The position numbers were made by a program, and so were the translations under genes. From Micromonospora sp. NBC_01699 (GTDB lineage: Bacteria > Actinomycetota > Actinomycetes > Mycobacteriales > Micromonosporaceae), in assembly GCF_036250065.1 (NCBI RefSeq), contig NZ_CP109199.1:2666001-2730000 (forward strand): DNA of 64,000 nt, given 5' to 3'. Under the pieces are notes generated by a model. The model was not told where the DNA came from and searched no databases. It was given only the letters and a program-made list of their open reading frames with translations. This document shows, in pieces, positions 62,562 to 64,000 of this stretch. Within the stretch, counting starts at the first letter, position 1. Each line of letters begins with the position of its first letter.

Positions 62562-62638
62562 ACAGCTTGGACGCGCCTGTACGTCGCGCCCAGGTCCTGG
62601 GCCGCAGGAGCGGTAGAAGGAATTCGGGGAACTTGGAG

Positions 62639-62689
62639 GCCCGTCCCAGGACCGTCCTCGGGGAAGACGACGGCTGCGCTGGGACGGGC
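62639..62689. terminator. 11-bp inverted repeat with 29-nt loop
   Basis: GCCCGTCCCAG (62639-62649) pairs with CTGGGACGGGC (62679-62689), between the end of the PadR-linked gene and convergent small genes. The inner loop can form further pairs. It could be a terminator or an element border. Confidence 0.45.
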
Positions 62690-62715
62690 AGGGTACTGCC
62701 GGGGCTTAGCTGGGC

Positions 62716-62922
62716 TTATTGGATGGGGATGGTGTTCTGACCGACGCCGGGGCACGTGTTGCCCTTGCCCTGTTCCTGGTGGAGGCCGGCGGGCTTGCCA
62801 ACCGCCGCGTGCACGATCGCGTTGCAGTGGCTACACCGGCTGTTTCCTGCTGCCCTGGGATAGATCCTCGGGGATTTGGTATTCCGGGTAGGGAATGATC
62901 TCTTCTGCGTCCCAGTTGTCAC
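62716..62922 (-). CDS. Small Cys/His protein, start uncertain
   Basis: Up to 68 aa, GTG at 62922; the real start is unclear because the first half overlaps the upstream gene in another frame. The C-terminal 45 residues look genuine: NSRCSHCNAIVHAAVGKPAG, LHQEQGKGNTCPGVGQ. CSHC, His and Cys could bind zinc. Similar CSHC...TCPG peptides occur in actinomycete accessory elements. Confidence 0.45.
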   Translation of the reverse strand: MTTGTQKRSFPTRNTKSPRIYPRAAGNSRCSHCNAIVHAAVGKPAGLHQEQGKGNTCPGVGQNTIPIQ

Positions 62923-63106
62923 CGCCTGGGCCGGAGGTGCGTACGGCCTTCAGGCGGATGACGCTGCCGTCGGTCATGGTGATCACTATGCCGCACGGCT
63001 TCATGGCGGTGCCGGGGTCATTGAACGTGTCGATCTTGGCGATGTCGGGGTGATTGGCTCGTTCGAGGAGCTGTCGGGTGAAGTCGATGAACCTGGGCGC
63101 CCGCAT
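62831..63106 (-). CDS. Small protein of accessory-element type (paralogue 1)
   Basis: 91 aa from ATG 63106, overlapping the stop of the next upstream gene (TGATG). It contains LLERANHPDIAKIDTFNDPG, CGIVITMTDGSVIRLKAVRT, SGPGGDNWDAEEIIPYPEY. It is weakly homologous to the 69-aa protein encoded directly upstream (HPDI/HPEV, GIVITM/GVKVAF segments). Function unknown. Confidence 0.65.
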   Translation of the reverse strand: MRAPRFIDFTRQLLERANHPDIAKIDTFNDPGTAMKPCGIVITMTDGSVIRLKAVRTSGPGGDNWDAEEIIPYPEYQIPEDLSQGSRKQPV

Positions 63107-63315
63107 CAGCGTCCGCCGCCGATCTGGGTGCCGGCCTTCGGCCAGCCGTCCCTGGGGTAGAGGAGCAGCATGCCCTTTGCCCCGTTCTCGAACGCGACCT
63201 TCACGCCGGCCGGGCTGTAGGAGTCGCCGGGGACACGGCTGATGTCCGTGACCTCGGGGTGGGCGGCAGCTTCGAACAGGTTCTCGACCAGCTCCAACAG
63301 TTCTCGCTCTTTCAT
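63106..63315 (-). CDS. Small protein of accessory-element type (paralogue 2)
   Basis: 69 aa from ATG 63315. It has a helix MKERELLELVENLFEAAAHP, then EVTDISRVPGDSYSPAGVKV and AFENGAKGMLLLYPRDGWPK. It is a shortened relative of the downstream 91-aa protein. No strong RBS. Function unknown. Confidence 0.6.
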   Translation of the reverse strand: MKERELLELVENLFEAAAHPEVTDISRVPGDSYSPAGVKVAFENGAKGMLLLYPRDGWPKAGTQIGGGR

Positions 63316-63375
63316 AGAAAGGTGTCCAATCGTCCAAAGGGGGGCAATCGCTAAGGCATCCGACCAGTTTGACAC

Positions 63376-63394
63376 GGCGGGCTTTTAGCCCGCC
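63376..63394 (-). terminator. Hairpin GGCGGGCT-TTT-AGCCCGCC
   Basis: A perfect 8-bp stem with 3-nt loop, 60 bases past the end of the minus-strand gene at 63454. It separates that gene from the tandem paralogue pair. Confidence 0.65.
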
Positions 63395-63453
63395 TCAACC
63401 TGTGGCGTTCCTTTTTCTCGTTGTGTACGGGTGGTCAGGTGGTCGCGGGACGT

Positions 63454-63738
63454 CTAGATCGCCCGTAGTCGGCGGCGGAGCGGTGGGTCGTGGATCCAGT
63501 CGATGAAGCGGGTTTCGGCTTGTTCGGGGGTCAGGTCGGGTAGGGCCATGGTTGCTTTGTCGCGGAAGCCGCCCATCACCTCGGCGAGTCGGGGTCGGTT
63601 GCCCTGGTAGAGGGACCACATGCGGCGGCGGAACACCTGGCAGGGCCATTCCTCGGTGTCGTCCTTGCACCGCCAGTCGTCGCCCGGCCGGTGCGGGGCA
63701 CCCATCGGGACACCACCGTCGTCTGGGTCGTGTTCCAC
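63454..63738 (-). CDS. Small actinobacterial protein, often called flavin reductase
   Basis: 94 aa from GTG 63738 with GGAGGA upstream. It shows the pattern of a short actinomycete family (DWRC..C..EWPC...R..L...Y.G.R), here DWRCKDDTEEWPC, YQGNRPRLAEVMGGF, DLTPEQAETRFIDWI. The first Cys pair is reduced to one Cys. The usual annotation flavin reductase is not supported by any flavin motif. These genes are frequent in integrative elements of actinomycetes. Confidence 0.65.
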   Translation of the reverse strand: MEHDPDDGGVPMGAPHRPGDDWRCKDDTEEWPCQVFRRRMWSLYQGNRPRLAEVMGGFRDKATMALPDLTPEQAETRFIDWIHDPPLRRRLRAI

Positions 63739-63749
63739 GCTTCCTCCGT

Positions 63750-63980
63750 TCAGAGCAGGTGGACCCGCTCGGTGCCGCCGTCGGGGTTCCGCACCGTGAG
63801 GCTCCCCCCGCCCCGTTCGGTCAGGTCGAGGACCAGGTCGAAGACCACCAGCGCCCGGTTGATCGTGTCCGTCTTCGTGTCCCGTCTGCGGGCGCACGCC
63901 GAGGCGAGCGCGTCGACCGCGCGGGGCATCAGGTTGACCGTGATCTTCGTCAGCGATCGGTCCGGCACCGGCTCAACCAC
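63750..63980 (-). CDS. Ribbon-helix-helix-like DNA-binding protein
   Basis: 76 aa from GTG 63980. It reads SLTKITVNLMPRAVDALASA, CARRRDTKTDTINRALVVFD, which is a ribbon strand (KITVNL) followed by two helices with TKTDTINRAL, as in CopG/MetJ-type proteins. It probably binds DNA as a dimer. It is 11 bases upstream of the previous gene and likely in one operon with it. Confidence 0.7.
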   Translation of the reverse strand: MVEPVPDRSLTKITVNLMPRAVDALASACARRRDTKTDTINRALVVFDLVLDLTERGGGSLTVRNPDGGTERVHLL

Positions 63981-64000
63981 GACGCCTACCGACCACGATC

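Noticed and set aside
1-64000. Search for tRNA/rRNA genes, insertion sequences and biosynthetic megasynthases
   Set aside because: No cloverleaf with a GGTTCGA-type T-arm, no transposase or integrase motif, and no PKS/NRPS domain was noticed by eye.

Overview
The window is high-GC actinobacterial DNA (strong third-position G/C, frequent GTG/TTG starts, many ATGA/GTGA/TGATG stop-start overlaps, MsiK-type sugar ABC transporters without their own ATPase, PadR/XRE/CGNR regulators). The protein families and codon style fit Micromonosporaceae (Micromonospora or a close genus), but the genus is an inference. No tRNA, rRNA, CRISPR array, transposase or integrase was recognised. About 63 genes or gene remnants can be supported.

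Layout. 1-5.1 kb: the tail of a LuxR-type gene, a cold-shock-like protein, a secreted protein, a probable frameshifted gene, a Crp/Fnr regulator, a decayed peptide/nickel-type ABC transporter (permease plus ATPase remnants), then an intact Fe/Mn superoxide dismutase with a small partner gene. 5.3-8.5 kb: a Tat-exported PHP-type metallophosphoesterase, two small secreted proteins and a DoxX membrane protein. 8.7-12.4 kb: an OmpR-type two-component system, a large unknown protein and a broken small gene. 12.5-22.3 kb: a SUMF1-domain protein, then a catabolic locus on the minus strand (winged-helix regulator, metallo-amidohydrolase, RidA, sugar-binding lipoprotein, two permeases, GH20 hexosaminidase) with a divergent PLP-dependent D-amino-acid enzyme. 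An 18-bp near-perfect inverted repeat flanks the shared divergent promoter.

22.8-31.4 kb is the most distinctive region: three secreted or membrane-anchored genes in a row. They are a cupredoxin/OmpL47-like/DUF1080 protein (1045 aa), a multicopper oxidase and a 1356-aa ThuA/discoidin/PQQ-type sugar dehydrogenase/PKD/DUF1080 protein. A 1742-aa relative with the same catalytic domains in a different order, plus CBM6 and FIMAH-like domains, lies at 53.2-58.5 kb. Together they suggest an extracellular route that oxidises a glycan or glycoside and then cleaves the keto-sugar, with copper redox proteins as electron partners.

31.6-46.3 kb holds mainly small house-keeping and regulatory units: a stand-alone TSCPD domain, an SDR/CGNR divergent pair with paired operators, GNAT, Rrf2 with an NmrA-like oxidoreductase, PnuC with NadR (NAD salvage), DinB, MmyB-like HTH with an FAD oxidoreductase, and ArsR/SRPBCC. 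46.4-53 kb: an atypical Nramp transporter, a pyruvate-oxidase-like TPP enzyme coupled to an SDR, an LtrA remnant, a quinone oxidoreductase, and an XRE/membrane-protein operon with a clear promoter and operator pair. 58.5-62.6 kb: a DUF2306 protein, a NarL-type two-component system, and PadR with a membrane partner. 62.7-64 kb: five small minus-strand genes of the kind seen in actinomycete accessory elements.

Several gene remnants carry internal deletions or truncations (ABC permease, ABC ATPase, LtrA, GNAT), so this looks like a region that has been losing genes in place.
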